Of a stretch of DNA of 64,000 nucleotides, positions 44,181-53,772 are shown piece by piece. The translations under genes were made by a program, and so were the position numbers. Source of the stretch: Chitinophagaceae bacterium (GTDB lineage: Bacteria > Bacteroidota > Bacteroidia > Chitinophagales > Chitinophagaceae). The notes below the pieces were generated by a model. It did not search any database and was not told the DNA's origin. It saw nothing but the letters and a program-made list of their open reading frames with translations. Every line of letters starts with the position of its first letter. Within the stretch, counting starts at the first letter, position 1. The stretch covers positions 558,001 to 622,000 of the forward strand of contig JADJDJ010000001.1 in assembly GCA_016702745.1 (NCBI GenBank). The letters are read 5' to 3'.

Positions 44181-46709
44181 ATGGATAACAATTTTTCAGC
44201 ACAGGTTAAAGAGATTATTTCTTTCAGTCGGGAGGAGGCACTCCGCCTGGGAAATGATTTTATCGGCACCGAACACCTCCTGCTCGGACTGATCAGAGAG
44301 GGTGATAATACCGCCGTCAAGATCCTCAAAAGTTTCAATGTTGACCTTTATGAACTTCGAAAGGAGATTGAACTGGCCGTGAAAGACAAGACCGGTAAGA
44401 ATATCGCCAATATCAATAGCCTGCCTTTAACCAAGCAGGCCGAGAAAGTGATTCGTGTGACCGTACTGGAGGCCAAGGCCCTGAAAAGTACAACAGTGGA
44501 AACGGAACACCTGATGCTGTCGATCCTCAAAAACAAGGAGAATATTGCCACCCAGATACTGAACCAGTTTGATGTGGATTATGACCTGTTCCGTCAGGAA
44601 CTGGGAATTGTAAAATCCAATGATCCCCGTGCTGAATTTCAGGATGAGAATGAAGATGATTTTGATGAGGAAAAGAAATATTCTCAGTCGAAGGGCAGTG
44701 CCAAACAAGGAGCATCCAAAAGCAAGACTCCTGTCCTTGATAATTTCGGCCGCGATATTACCAAGATGGCTGAACTCGGCGCCTTGGATCCAATTGTCGG
44801 CCGTGAATCTGAAATTGAAAGGGTGTCGCAAATCCTTTCCCGTCGTAAAAAGAATAACCCCATCCTTATCGGTGAGCCCGGTGTAGGTAAAACCGCCATT
44901 GTGGAAGGCCTGGCGCTTCGCATTGTACAAAGAAAAGTATCCAGGGTTTTATTCGATAAGCGTGTGATCTCGCTTGATCTGGCAGCCCTGGTTGCCGGAA
45001 CCAAGTACCGCGGACAGTTTGAAGAGCGGATGAAGGCCATCATGAATGAGCTGGAAAAAAACCGGGATGTCATTCTTTTTATCGATGAACTCCATACTAT
45101 TGTCGGTGCAGGTGGTGCGAGTGGATCACTGGATGCCAGCAATATCTTCAAGCCGGCCCTGGCCAGAGGAGAGTTGCAATGTATTGGTGCATCCACCCTC
45201 GATGAATACCGGATGTATATTGAGAAAGACGGAGCATTGGATCGTCGTTTTCAGAAAGTGGTGATTGATCCGCCCAGTGTGGAAGATACCATCAAGATCC
45301 TCAATAATATCAAATCCAAGTATGAGGATTACCATAATGTCAATTACGATGATGAGGCGATTGATGCCTGTGTGAAACTGAGTGATCGTTATGTTACAGA
45401 CCGCCTGTTGCCGGATAAAGCCATTGATGTAATGGATGAAGTGGGAGCGAGGGTGCACCTGAAAAATATCAATGTACCGCAGACCATCGTGGATTTGGAG
45501 CAGAAGATTGAAGATGTGAAGAATGAAAAAAACAAAGTGGTGAAGAGCCAGAAATTCGAAGAGGCGGCTTCCCTGCGTGATACGGAGAAAAGATTACAGG
45601 AAGAACTGGAAAAAGCCAAGTCTGACTGGGAAGAGGAAAGCAAACACAAAAGATTCCCGATCGGAGAAGAAGATATTGCTGAAGTGGTGAGCATGATGAC
45701 CGGTATTCCTGTGAAGAGAATGGTTCAGGCTGAAACTGATAAACTGCGCCGGATGGCAGAAGAAATGCGCGGCATGGTGGTGGGTCAGGATGAAGCGATA
45801 CAGAAAGTGGTAAAAGCCATTCAACGGAACCGGGTAGGATTAAAAGACCCGAAAAAACCGATAGGTACTTTTATTTTCCTCGGACCAACCGGGGTGGGTA
45901 AAACTGAACTGGCCCGTGCATTGTCACGCCATATGTTTGATTCCGAAGATTCACTGGTCAGGGTTGATATGAGTGAATACATGGAGAAATTCACCGTAAG
46001 CAGACTGATCGGTGCGCCTCCCGGCTATGTGGGGTATGAAGAAGGCGGGCAGCTGACCGAGCGGGTTCGCCGCAAGCCATATAGTGTGATCCTGCTGGAT
46101 GAGATTGAAAAAGCACACCCGGATATCTACAATATTCTGTTGCAGGTACTGGATGATGGGCAGTTGACAGATGGACTGGGTCGTAAAGTGGATTTCAAAA
46201 ATACCCTGATCATCATGACTTCCAATATCGGTGTAAGACAGCTGAAGGATTTTGGAACAGGGGTAGGATTTACCACCAGTTCTAAAATGGAAAACGAAGA
46301 TGAGGCTAATAAAGCAGTGATTGAAAAAGCACTGAAGAAAACCTTCTCACCGGAATTCCTGAACAGGATTGATGATGTGGTGATATTTAACAGTCTTTCC
46401 AAGGATCATATTTTCAGCATCATTGATATCCTCATGAAGGGTGTAATGAAAAGACTGGCCAACCTGGGCTTCAGTCTGGAATTAACCGAAGCAGCCAAAA
46501 CCTTCCTGGCAGATAAAGGATACGACCAGCAGTTTGGTGCCAGGCCTTTGCACCGGGCCATCCAGAAATACCTGGAAGATCCGCTGGCGGAGGAAATCCT
46601 GAACCTGAATGTAAAAGCAGGAGATGTGCTGATCGCAGATGCTGATACAGAAAATGGAAAACTCAGGTTTTCTTTCAAAACAAAATCAGAGGAGCCAACC
46701 AAGGCTTAA
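44181..46709 (+). CDS. clpC: ATP-dependent Clp protease ATP-binding subunit ClpC
   Basis: 842 aa. N-terminal Clp repeat domain (FSAQVKEIISFSREEALRLG), first AAA module with Walker A GEPGVGKT near residue 230, UVR-type middle region (VKSQKFEEAASLRDTEKRLQ) and second AAA module with GPTGVGKT near residue 566 and the sensor GARPLHRAIQ. The middle region marks it as ClpC rather than ClpB. It feeds unfolded proteins to ClpP. A terminator follows. Confidence 0.93.
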   Translation: MDNNFSAQVKEIISFSREEALRLGNDFIGTEHLLLGLIREGDNTAVKILKSFNVDLYELRKEIELAVKDKTGKNIANINSLPLTKQAEKVIRVTVLEAKALKSTTVETEHLMLSILKNKENIATQILNQFDVDYDLFRQELGIVKSNDPRAEFQDENEDDFDEEKKYSQSKGSAKQGASKSKTPVLDNFGRDITKMAELGALDPIVGRESEIERVSQILSRRKKNNPILIGEPGVGKTAIVEGLALRIVQRKVSRVLFDKRVISLDLAALVAGTKYRGQFEERMKAIMNELEKNRDVILFIDELHTIVGAGGASGSLDASNIFKPALARGELQCIGASTLDEYRMYIEKDGALDRRFQKVVIDPPSVEDTIKILNNIKSKYEDYHNVNYDDEAIDACVKLSDRYVTDRLLPDKAIDVMDEVGARVHLKNINVPQTIVDLEQKIEDVKNEKNKVVKSQKFEEAASLRDTEKRLQEELEKAKSDWEEESKHKRFPIGEEDIAEVVSMMTGIPVKRMVQAETDKLRRMAEEMRGMVVGQDEAIQKVVKAIQRNRVGLKDPKKPIGTFIFLGPTGVGKTELARALSRHMFDSEDSLVRVDMSEYMEKFTVSRLIGAPPGYVGYEEGGQLTERVRRKPYSVILLDEIEKAHPDIYNILLQVLDDGQLTDGLGRKVDFKNTLIIMTSNIGVRQLKDFGTGVGFTTSSKMENEDEANKAVIEKALKKTFSPEFLNRIDDVVIFNSLSKDHIFSIIDILMKGVMKRLANLGFSLELTEAAKTFLADKGYDQQFGARPLHRAIQKYLEDPLAEEILNLNVKAGDVLIADADTENGKLRFSFKTKSEEPTKA

Positions 46710-46730
46710 GTCAGATATTTAGAACAGGAG

Positions 46731-46760
46731 AGGAGCAGCTGAAGAGTTGCTCCTTTTTTT
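46731..46760 (+). terminator. Rho-independent terminator after clpC
   Basis: Stem aggagca / tgctcct with a 10-base loop and six to seven T. Confidence 0.8.
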
Positions 46761-46764
46761 ATGA

Positions 46765-46981
46765 GAAAAAAAGAAACAAGAAACAAGAAACAAGATACAA
46801 GAGACAAAAAAAGATACAAGAAACAAGAGACAAATAAGCACCGAAATGAAAAATTAAAGGGTACCCGAGAGTTAATGGTTTCTTGTCATTACGCATTTGC
46901 GTAAAATCAACAACCTGATGGTCGCGGAGGCCCTTTGGTTTTAGATTTTTAATTTATTTGTCTCTTGTATCTTGTTTCTTT
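46765..46981. repeat. Degenerate aaacaaga repeats and their inverted copy, upstream of cmk
   Basis: 46768-46835 holds eight or more imperfect gaaacaa / gatacaa words with a period of 7-8. 46957-46981 holds the reverse-complement words (ttgtctcttgtatcttgttt), so the two can pair across about 130 bp. No gene between them. Confidence 0.65.
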
Positions 46982-47002
46982 ATTCAGATACTCCATTAAT
47001 CT

Positions 47003-47010
47003 TATTTTTG
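47003..47010 (+). promoter_or_regulatory. -7 promoter box for cmk
   Basis: TATTTTTG matches TAnnTTTG, 11 bp before the ATG at 47022. Confidence 0.4.
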
Positions 47011-47021
47011 TTCCTCAACAG

Positions 47022-47717
47022 ATGTCCAAAAAAATCATCATAACCATTGACGGCTGGAGTAGTTGCGGCAAGAGCACACTGGCTAAACAATTGGCCAGGG
47101 AGTTGGGATATGTGTATGTGGACAGCGGGGCCATGTATCGTGCCATTACACTTTATTTTCTGCGAAACCATATTGATTGGACTGAAAAGAAAGAAGTACA
47201 ACAGGCTTTGAAAGATATTAATCTGGAGTTTGTTTACAATCCTTCCAAAAATGTGAGTGAGATTTATTTGAACGATGAAAATGTGGAATACGTGATCCGT
47301 GACCTGGTAGTGGCTGAAAAAGTAAGTGATATTGCTGCCATCAAAGAAGTGCGGGATTTTGCGGTGGCCCAGCAGCAGAAAATGGGGGCGAAGAAGGGAA
47401 TTGTTATGGATGGAAGGGATATAGGTACCGTGGTATTCCCCAAAGCAGAACTGAAAATATTCATGACCGCAGATAACAGCATAAGGGTAGAAAGGCGCTT
47501 CCGGGAATTATACGATAAAAACCCAAATGTCAGCATTGAAGAAGTAAAGAATAACCTGGAAATGCGGGATTATATAGACTCTCACAGGGAGGTAAGCCCC
47601 CTTAGACAGGCAAAAGATGCATTAGTCCTGGATAATACCCATCTCAATGAAAAAGAACAATTTGAGAAAGCCTTAAACTGGGTGAAAATAAAAATAGTAG
47701 AAAAAAATGCAGGCTAA
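47022..47717 (+). CDS. cmk: Cytidylate kinase
   Basis: 231 aa from the ATG at 47022 (MSKKIIITIDGWSSCGKSTL). P loop GWSSCGKST, YVDSGAMYR, and MDGRDIGTVVFPKA are the CMP kinase hallmarks. It phosphorylates CMP and dCMP. An upstream in-frame extension is rejected because it runs through the promoter and repeat block. Confidence 0.93.
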   Translation: MSKKIIITIDGWSSCGKSTLAKQLARELGYVYVDSGAMYRAITLYFLRNHIDWTEKKEVQQALKDINLEFVYNPSKNVSEIYLNDENVEYVIRDLVVAEKVSDIAAIKEVRDFAVAQQQKMGAKKGIVMDGRDIGTVVFPKAELKIFMTADNSIRVERRFRELYDKNPNVSIEEVKNNLEMRDYIDSHREVSPLRQAKDALVLDNTHLNEKEQFEKALNWVKIKIVEKNAG

Positions 47718-48017
47718 AGCTTGCATATCCGAAAAACACGAAGTAGTTTTACACCCTCAATTACAATCCGTACCAGTAGTCCTCCGTTAAAGCCACCTAT
47801 TTCAATCCAACTATTTTTCTATGTAAGGAACCGCCCCCGGGCTGTTTCAAACCAGTTTGTATTATCCAATCCCTCTGTACCACCAGCTGATTCCATTCTA
47901 TCCTCAAAGCCGCAAATTCAATCCTTCTGATGGCCTGTTCCAGTAACTGTGATCACCGTTAACGCGGATGAATCAAATCGTCATATTTACTTAACAAGCA
48001 CTATTAAAACTTTGAGC
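47718..48017. other. Intergenic region before the T9SS protein gene
   Basis: A 300-bp gap without a recognisable repeat, hairpin or consensus promoter. Confidence 0.4.
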
Positions 48018-50603
48018 ATGAAAAAAATTGTCTATTTATTAATTATCGCAGTATTTGCGAATGTTTTCCTTGCCCCTCAGGTATTTGGGCAGATTACACA
48101 AGTAACTGGGTCTCCACAGACCAATACCACTACCACAACTTCGCTTTCCATAACAAAGCCTTCAGGACTGGCAGCTGGTCATGTTTTACTTGCTAACATT
48201 ATCCAAAGTGGTGATGGAAATACAATTTCCGATGCAACAATTTCAGGATGGACTGAAATAGCCGGAAGTAATTTGACAAGCACGGGGGGAACAAGATACC
48301 GGGCCACATTGTTGTACAAAATTGCAGATGGTACAGACGTTGCAGCAGCTAGTTTTTCAGTAGGTCTGGATGCAGATGCTGATGATGCTTCTGGAGCAAT
48401 TCTGGCTTTTGCCGGAGTTGATATAACAGGTGGAGTTGATGATGCCGGCGGAGCGGGCGGACCATTTGATGTAGATCCGGCGAATGCCTTTCAGAATATC
48501 GCTGCTGATAATACACTTGACGCTTCAACAATTACTACAGCTAGTGCTGATGCGGCTGTTATCATGTTTGGTGCCCTTCAGGATAATCAGTTGCTTTCAA
48601 ATTGGACAACAACTTCTCCCGGAGTACTTACGGAAATCTATGATTTGCCCTTTGATGCTTTAATGGATATGGGTAGCGGCGCAGCCTGGGCTATAAAATC
48701 TACTGCCGGTGCTACAGGAACGGGTAATGCCACCATTGCAAATGCTGCAGTTCCGACAAATGGATCCATATTAATTGCTTTAAAAAAGTTTGTGCCACCA
48801 GCACCCCCAACACCAATTGGCTGTAACGGTCAGTACTATGTAAGTTATGGTTCTGCCAATGGTGCAGCTTCTACCACTTCAATGGTAAAACTGGGTTTTG
48901 CCGGTAGTACGATCACTTCAAATCCATTTGCAACTAGTCCTACAGGAATAGGTTTCAATGCGATCGGTATCAGCCCGGTTGATGGCTTCCTGTATGGTGT
49001 TCGTTATGCTCCGCTGCAACTGGTAAGAGTAAGTGCCAATGCCACTAATAACGTAACTGCCATTGGTAATGTTACCGGTACAAATATTACTGGTACGGAC
49101 AATGCTTATGCAGGTTGTTTTGATGCAAATGGTGATTTCTATTTTATGACAGAGGATAATAATTTCTATGTAATTGCTGGTATCAATTATCCCACTGCAC
49201 CACTTGCCGCTACCCGTATTGGTTCTGTGACTCCTGGCAGCGGATTTTTTGTAGATATGGCCGTTGATCCTACTAACGGCGACTTATATGGTGTTGCAGG
49301 TGTTAGTGGAACTGGTAAGAACCTCTATAAAATCAATAAAGCCACCGGTGCATTGACCCTGATTGGCGAGTATTCCGGTACACAATACATTGCTGCATTG
49401 TTTTTCAATGAAACCGGTACACTTTATGGCTATCGCCAGGATGGTACCTACCAGCAAATTGACAAAACAAGTGCAGCACAGGTACAGGTTGGTACTGCTC
49501 CTAACTATACCTATGCAGACGGTTGCAGTTGCAGCTTTGGCCGGGTATTCCACGATCTGGACTTTACCGCTAACCCCGGTAACCAGCTTTGCCCGACAAT
49601 CGCTAACCCGAACCCAACGTTCCCGCTGGTAGTGACTGTAACCAACCAGTCAAATAGCCAGAAAACAGGATTAACCTATACACTGAATATCAGCGATATT
49701 AAAAAGCGTTTCCGCTTTACTGAATCTGCAGCTACGATCAAGACAAATCTGATTGCTGCGGGATTAGCTACTGCTGGTTCAACTGTTACCCTTTCAACTG
49801 AAGCTCCGGCTACAGGAACCAACTACAACAAAATTGTAGTAACTGGTTTCCAAACCGGTGGCGTAAATGCCGTGAATAACTTCACTGTTCAGGTTCAGTT
49901 GTACACACTTGGTGGTATTTATGATCCCGTTCCCCTGCAGTCTGAAATTTCTGGTCTGCCAGCCATTATCGGTAGTGTGGATTTGTCCAACGACCCCGGT
50001 ACTATTGCTCCGGATGATGCAACCGTGATTGCTTTCTGCCCTGGTATCACCTTGCCGGTTGAATTCAAATCATTCACAGCCGTAAGAAACCGTTCTAACG
50101 TGTTACTGACCTGGGAAACTTCTATGGAAAAGAACAACAGCGGTTTTGCTGTAGAAAGAAATATCAATGGCAGCTGGCAGCAGATTGCCTGGGTACCTTC
50201 ACAGGCCCTGGGTGGTAACAGTGATGTTGCACTGGTGTACACACTGTCAGACCTGAACAATATCAAAGGAGTTAGCCAGTACCGTATCCGTCAGGTTGAT
50301 TTTGACGCGAAGTCAAAATACTCTGAAGTACGCTCAGTACGTGGCGACGGACAGCTGGGACAAACTATTGTTTATCCTAATCCGACTAATAACGGTAAAG
50401 TAAATATCATTTTTGAAGAAGGATCATTAAAAAGAGATATTTCCGTATACGATATGAGTGGACGTGAGATTCAACAGATGAAAGCAGTTACGACGAACAA
50501 TATTACAATCGAGAACCTGAACCCGGGAATGTACATGGTACGGATCATTGCAGTAGAAACCGGTGAGCAGGTGGTGGAGAAGGTAGTGGTGAATAAACGC
50601 TAA
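48018..50603 (+). CDS. Large secreted protein with type IX secretion sorting domain
   Basis: 861 aa from the ATG at 48018. Signal peptide KKIVYLLIIAVFANVFLAP, then QVFGQ. Residues about 25-260 are a Thr/Ala/Gly-rich beta region. Residues about 270-520 look like a beta-propeller of DUF6923 style (repeated GFLYGVRY, GDLYGVAG, GTLYGYRQ words). The end, YPNPTNNGKVNIIF with VYDMSGREIQQM and NLNPGMYMVRI, is a T9SS type A sorting domain. It should be exported by the Sec route, passed through the T9SS and anchored or released at the surface. No catalytic motif is seen; an adhesin-like role is possible. Confidence 0.82.
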   Translation: MKKIVYLLIIAVFANVFLAPQVFGQITQVTGSPQTNTTTTTSLSITKPSGLAAGHVLLANIIQSGDGNTISDATISGWTEIAGSNLTSTGGTRYRATLLYKIADGTDVAAASFSVGLDADADDASGAILAFAGVDITGGVDDAGGAGGPFDVDPANAFQNIAADNTLDASTITTASADAAVIMFGALQDNQLLSNWTTTSPGVLTEIYDLPFDALMDMGSGAAWAIKSTAGATGTGNATIANAAVPTNGSILIALKKFVPPAPPTPIGCNGQYYVSYGSANGAASTTSMVKLGFAGSTITSNPFATSPTGIGFNAIGISPVDGFLYGVRYAPLQLVRVSANATNNVTAIGNVTGTNITGTDNAYAGCFDANGDFYFMTEDNNFYVIAGINYPTAPLAATRIGSVTPGSGFFVDMAVDPTNGDLYGVAGVSGTGKNLYKINKATGALTLIGEYSGTQYIAALFFNETGTLYGYRQDGTYQQIDKTSAAQVQVGTAPNYTYADGCSCSFGRVFHDLDFTANPGNQLCPTIANPNPTFPLVVTVTNQSNSQKTGLTYTLNISDIKKRFRFTESAATIKTNLIAAGLATAGSTVTLSTEAPATGTNYNKIVVTGFQTGGVNAVNNFTVQVQLYTLGGIYDPVPLQSEISGLPAIIGSVDLSNDPGTIAPDDATVIAFCPGITLPVEFKSFTAVRNRSNVLLTWETSMEKNNSGFAVERNINGSWQQIAWVPSQALGGNSDVALVYTLSDLNNIKGVSQYRIRQVDFDAKSKYSEVRSVRGDGQLGQTIVYPNPTNNGKVNIIFEEGSLKRDISVYDMSGREIQQMKAVTTNNITIENLNPGMYMVRIIAVETGEQVVEKVVVNKR

Positions 50604-50628
50604 ATGCTCAGGGTTTTTTAAATCCTAC

Positions 50629-50659
50629 GGGGATGGCCTTTTGGTCGTCCCCTTTTTTT
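50629..50659 (+). terminator. Rho-independent terminator after the T9SS protein gene
   Basis: Stem ggggatggcc / ggtcgtcccc (with wobble pairs), loop tttt, then seven T. Confidence 0.8.
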
Positions 50660-51004
50660 AGTCATTAGTCGATAGTCTTGAGTCGAGAGTCAAGAGGAGA
50701 GAGTAGAAAGGCTTTAGCCAGTAAAAAAAAGGATCGTTGCATTTTATAAGCAACGATCCTTTTTTTTAAGTGTTATGAGTATAACTTTTCTATTCAGGAA
50801 GTAAAAGCTCTTATAGAGCTTTAGTAAGCAATCTCTTTTGGTTTAAAATAGTGAAAATGTTCCATTGATGCGACACGTTCCTGCAGGTATACAATTTTTT
50901 AGGGTCTAAAAACTGTTAGTGCAAAATTGAATCCATTAGACAGGAGCCCTTTTTTTATTTTGTCCCTGACTCATGACTCTCGACTAAAGACTATCGACTT
51001 TCCT
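50660..51004. other. Convergent intergenic region with repeats and a second hairpin
   Basis: Holds gagtc-type heptamer repeats (50660-50700) and their inverted form (50968-51000). Between them is an 11-pair perfect hairpin aggatcgttgc / gcaacgatcct (50730-50760) with A runs on the left and T runs on the right, so it can terminate on both strands between the T9SS and FKBP genes. Nothing else is recognised. Confidence 0.7.
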
Positions 51005-51715
51005 CTACTGTCCTTTCTTCACCTCCAGCAACTCTATTTCAAAAAGGAGCGTTGAGCCACCCGGAATCGGACCATAGTCAAATGCACCGTAACCAAGATT
51101 ATGCGGCACAACAAATTTGTATTTAGAGCCAGCTGGCATGAGTTGAAGACCTTCGGTCCAGCCAGGGATCACACCAGTCAATGCAAATGTAATCGGCTGA
51201 CCACGGTCGTATGAATTGTCAAACGGCGTACCGTCAATCAGGGTGCCTCTGTAATGACAGGTTACACTGTCTTTGACCGTTGGCTTTTCACCGGCTCCCT
51301 GAATCAGTACTTCATACTGTAATCCGCTGCCGGTTGTTTTTACCTCAGGTCGGGTTTTGTTCTTGGCACAATATGCAATACCGGAATCAATCCGGGGTTT
51401 GGATTTTTCTTCCTGCACTTTCGACATATAATTGTTCATCACATTGTTCGCCACTGTTTCATCGAAAATGGTCTTCTTGCCACCCATTACATCATTGATG
51501 CCCTGGGTCACCAGACTGGCTTTTATATTCTTGATGCCTTGTTGCTTGTAAAAATTAGCCACACTGAGTCCGATCGCATAGCTGGCAGAATCAGTTAAAT
51601 TCTTCAGCAGGGGAGCAGCGGGTTTAGGGGCGGGTTTAGGGGTCGGTTTTCCAGGTTGAGCCATTGCGACCGTCATAGCGGCCATTCCAAGACACAATAA
51701 GGTTGTTTTTTTCAT
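51005..51715 (-). CDS. FKBP-type peptidyl-prolyl isomerase, exported
   Basis: 236 aa. Signal peptide (TLLCLGMAAMTVAMA then Q), a Pro/Lys-rich spacer, an N-terminal helical dimerisation region (YAIGLSVANFYKQQGI) as in FkpA/Mip, and a C-terminal FKBP domain with VTCHYRGTLIDGTPFDNSYD and VIPGWTEGLQLMPAGSKYKF. It assists folding in the periplasm. Confidence 0.92.
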   Translation of the reverse strand: MKKTTLLCLGMAAMTVAMAQPGKPTPKPAPKPAAPLLKNLTDSASYAIGLSVANFYKQQGIKNIKASLVTQGINDVMGGKKTIFDETVANNVMNNYMSKVQEEKSKPRIDSGIAYCAKNKTRPEVKTTGSGLQYEVLIQGAGEKPTVKDSVTCHYRGTLIDGTPFDNSYDRGQPITFALTGVIPGWTEGLQLMPAGSKYKFVVPHNLGYGAFDYGPIPGGSTLLFEIELLEVKKGQ

Positions 51716-51805
51716 TTGATCTTTTGATTATTGTCGCCAAAAATACAGGAAGCTGTCTGAAAATGATGCCCAACAAATGCTAATTTTCAGGTTCAAACCC
51801 GGAAT

Positions 51806-52243
51806 ATGCCAATTTTTGAATTGCCTCTTCAGATCCGATGGTCCGACCTGGACCCGAATTTTCACCTGCGGCACTCGGTTTACTATGACTGGGCTGCGAT
51901 GTGCAGGATGGAATTTTTGACCCGAAACGGGCTGACCCCCGCTCTGATGCAACAAATGCAGTTTGGTCCGATCATTTTCCGGGAAGAAGCCATTTTCAGA
52001 AAGGAAATTAAATACGGGGAGGAAATCAGTATCAATATGATCCTGGTCAAAGGCCGTAGGGATTTTTCGCGGTGGACCATTGCCCATGAAATCCGTAAAG
52101 CAGATCAGACCCTATGCGCCACCGTTAGTATTGACGGCGCCTGGCTGAATGTGGCTGAACGAAAACTATTTATTCCACCGGATGAGGTCAAGACTGTGTT
52201 CAGTCAGATTCCTTTTGGGGACAATTTTGAATGGCAGGACTGA
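51806..52243 (+). CDS. Acyl-CoA thioesterase (4HBT hotdog family)
   Basis: 145 aa. RWSDLDPNFHLRHSVYYDWA fits the hotdog signature, where D and H lie at the active site, followed by KYGEEISINMILVK. Related to YbgC/FcbC-type thioesterases, which hydrolyse acyl-CoA or acyl-ACP. Substrate unknown. Confidence 0.8.
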   Translation: MPIFELPLQIRWSDLDPNFHLRHSVYYDWAAMCRMEFLTRNGLTPALMQQMQFGPIIFREEAIFRKEIKYGEEISINMILVKGRRDFSRWTIAHEIRKADQTLCATVSIDGAWLNVAERKLFIPPDEVKTVFSQIPFGDNFEWQD

Positions 52244-52317
52244 ACTGAGGGTTTCTCCGGGACTCATTGCTTTAAGCAAGGAATGAGACCATTTTTATAA
52301 TCGAATTTAAATGGTCA

Positions 52318-53682
52318 TTAGAAATAAATAACCTTATCCGGAAACCGGGCAGCATACCCGTTTACCAAGTTCCGGATAAAACTGTTCTCCCTGTATTGCG
52401 TAAGCCGGGGTTTGAGTATCTCCACTGATTCAGCGCTGGTATTTTCCGGCAGATACCCCATTCCGTAAAATTTTCCTTCACAAACCAGGATACAGGATTG
52501 GTCATTCGCTTCCAGGCCCTTGTCGACAATGGCAAAACTGGGTTCCGCCTGAAGGGTGGCGCAGGCCATTTTAACCCGTTGGTTGTAGCTATCAGCTGAC
52601 TCATTTAATTCACAGGCCCCGAGGCATTCCCCCGTTTTGATTCCTTCACAGGCCTCTTCTCCTTTTTGCAAAAAACAGAGTTTGGGGCAGAGCTGGTATT
52701 CCCGGATCAGTTTACGGATCATCGCATGGCCATCCACGAGATAGTGAAAAGTATAAACAGGATGCAGGCGTTTCCGGTTCTTATCAATGGCCAGCCGCAG
52801 GTAACCTCTGCGGTCTTCGTATAAAAAAATACCGTAAATATCTTCCCATCTTTTTTGAGAGCTATTAAAGACCGGCCATCTTTTTTTGATCTCTGCTGAT
52901 TCGAGGATACAGGCCATCAGTTCAGTGGCACAGGGCTGGTAACTGATGGCATACACATGCTGCATGAAATTCTGTTTCTGCCGGCTCTCGGAATTATTGC
53001 TGAAATGACTGTTCACCCGGTAGCGGATATTCGTAGCCTTGCCCACATAAACCACTTTTCCTTTCTCATTATGAAAATAATAGACCCCGGGGCTGTAGGG
53101 GAGGGCATCAAAATGTTCTTTGGGAACATTGGGGGGCAATATCCATTCTTTGGAATTTCGTTGCAGGCTTTTCTGGATATGCTGCTCTTTGTCATTCGCC
53201 ATCAGTAAATGAAAGATACTCGCAGTTGCCGCCGCATCACCTGCAGCCCGGTGACGGTCGGTGATTTCAATTCCAAGTGATCGGCTCAGTTTGCCCAGGC
53301 TATAGGAGGGCAGACCAGGAATAATTTTCCGGCTCAGCCTTACCGTGCATAGTTTTTTTGTGTTGAGGTCAAAACCTGCTTCCCGCAAATGACTTTTTAC
53401 AAATGAATAATCAAAGCTCACGTTATGGGCAATAAAAATCCGGTCCTGCAAGAGTTGGTAAACCTTTTCCGCCACTTCTTCAAACCGGGGAGCCGTGGCC
53501 ACCATCTGATTGCTGATACCCGTCATCGCACTGATATAAGGAGGGATGGGCTGACCCGGATTGATCAATGTATTATATTGACCGGTTACAGACTGTCCGT
53601 CCGACAACTGGATGGAGATTTCTGTAATGCCATTGGCTGCGGCATAACTCCCCGTGGTTTCTATATCAACAATAGCATACAT
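52318..53682 (-). CDS. DnaQ-like exonuclease fused to GIY-YIG (UvrC-like) domain
   Basis: 454 aa from the ATG at 53682 (MYAIVDIETTG). DEDDh exonuclease residues: DIETTG, HNVSFDYSF and the late RHRAAGDA. A GIY-YIG domain starts near residue 200 (YSPGVYYFHNEKGKVVYVGK, then RYRVNSHF) and resembles UvrC N-termini. A Cys-containing stretch (CPKLCFLQ, CEGIKTGECLGAC) follows. The fusion joins 3'-5' trimming and strand nicking and suggests DNA repair akin to Cho/UvrC. A 120-codon upstream extension runs antisense to the next gene and is rejected. Confidence 0.85.
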   Translation of the reverse strand: MYAIVDIETTGSYAAANGITEISIQLSDGQSVTGQYNTLINPGQPIPPYISAMTGISNQMVATAPRFEEVAEKVYQLLQDRIFIAHNVSFDYSFVKSHLREAGFDLNTKKLCTVRLSRKIIPGLPSYSLGKLSRSLGIEITDRHRAAGDAAATASIFHLLMANDKEQHIQKSLQRNSKEWILPPNVPKEHFDALPYSPGVYYFHNEKGKVVYVGKATNIRYRVNSHFSNNSESRQKQNFMQHVYAISYQPCATELMACILESAEIKKRWPVFNSSQKRWEDIYGIFLYEDRRGYLRLAIDKNRKRLHPVYTFHYLVDGHAMIRKLIREYQLCPKLCFLQKGEEACEGIKTGECLGACELNESADSYNQRVKMACATLQAEPSFAIVDKGLEANDQSCILVCEGKFYGMGYLPENTSAESVEILKPRLTQYRENSFIRNLVNGYAARFPDKVIYF

Positions 53683-53772
53683 ATTTGTGATCCGGGCCTT
53701 ATTCAATTTGGCAAAGGCGGTTTTTTGGATGTAAATTGGGGAATAAATTTCGTAAAACTTTCCCTGCTTTCC

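Noticed and set aside
53425..53772. N-terminal extension of the methyltransferase
   Set aside because: It is antisense to the exonuclease domain; the ATG at 53773 starts the recognisable protein.
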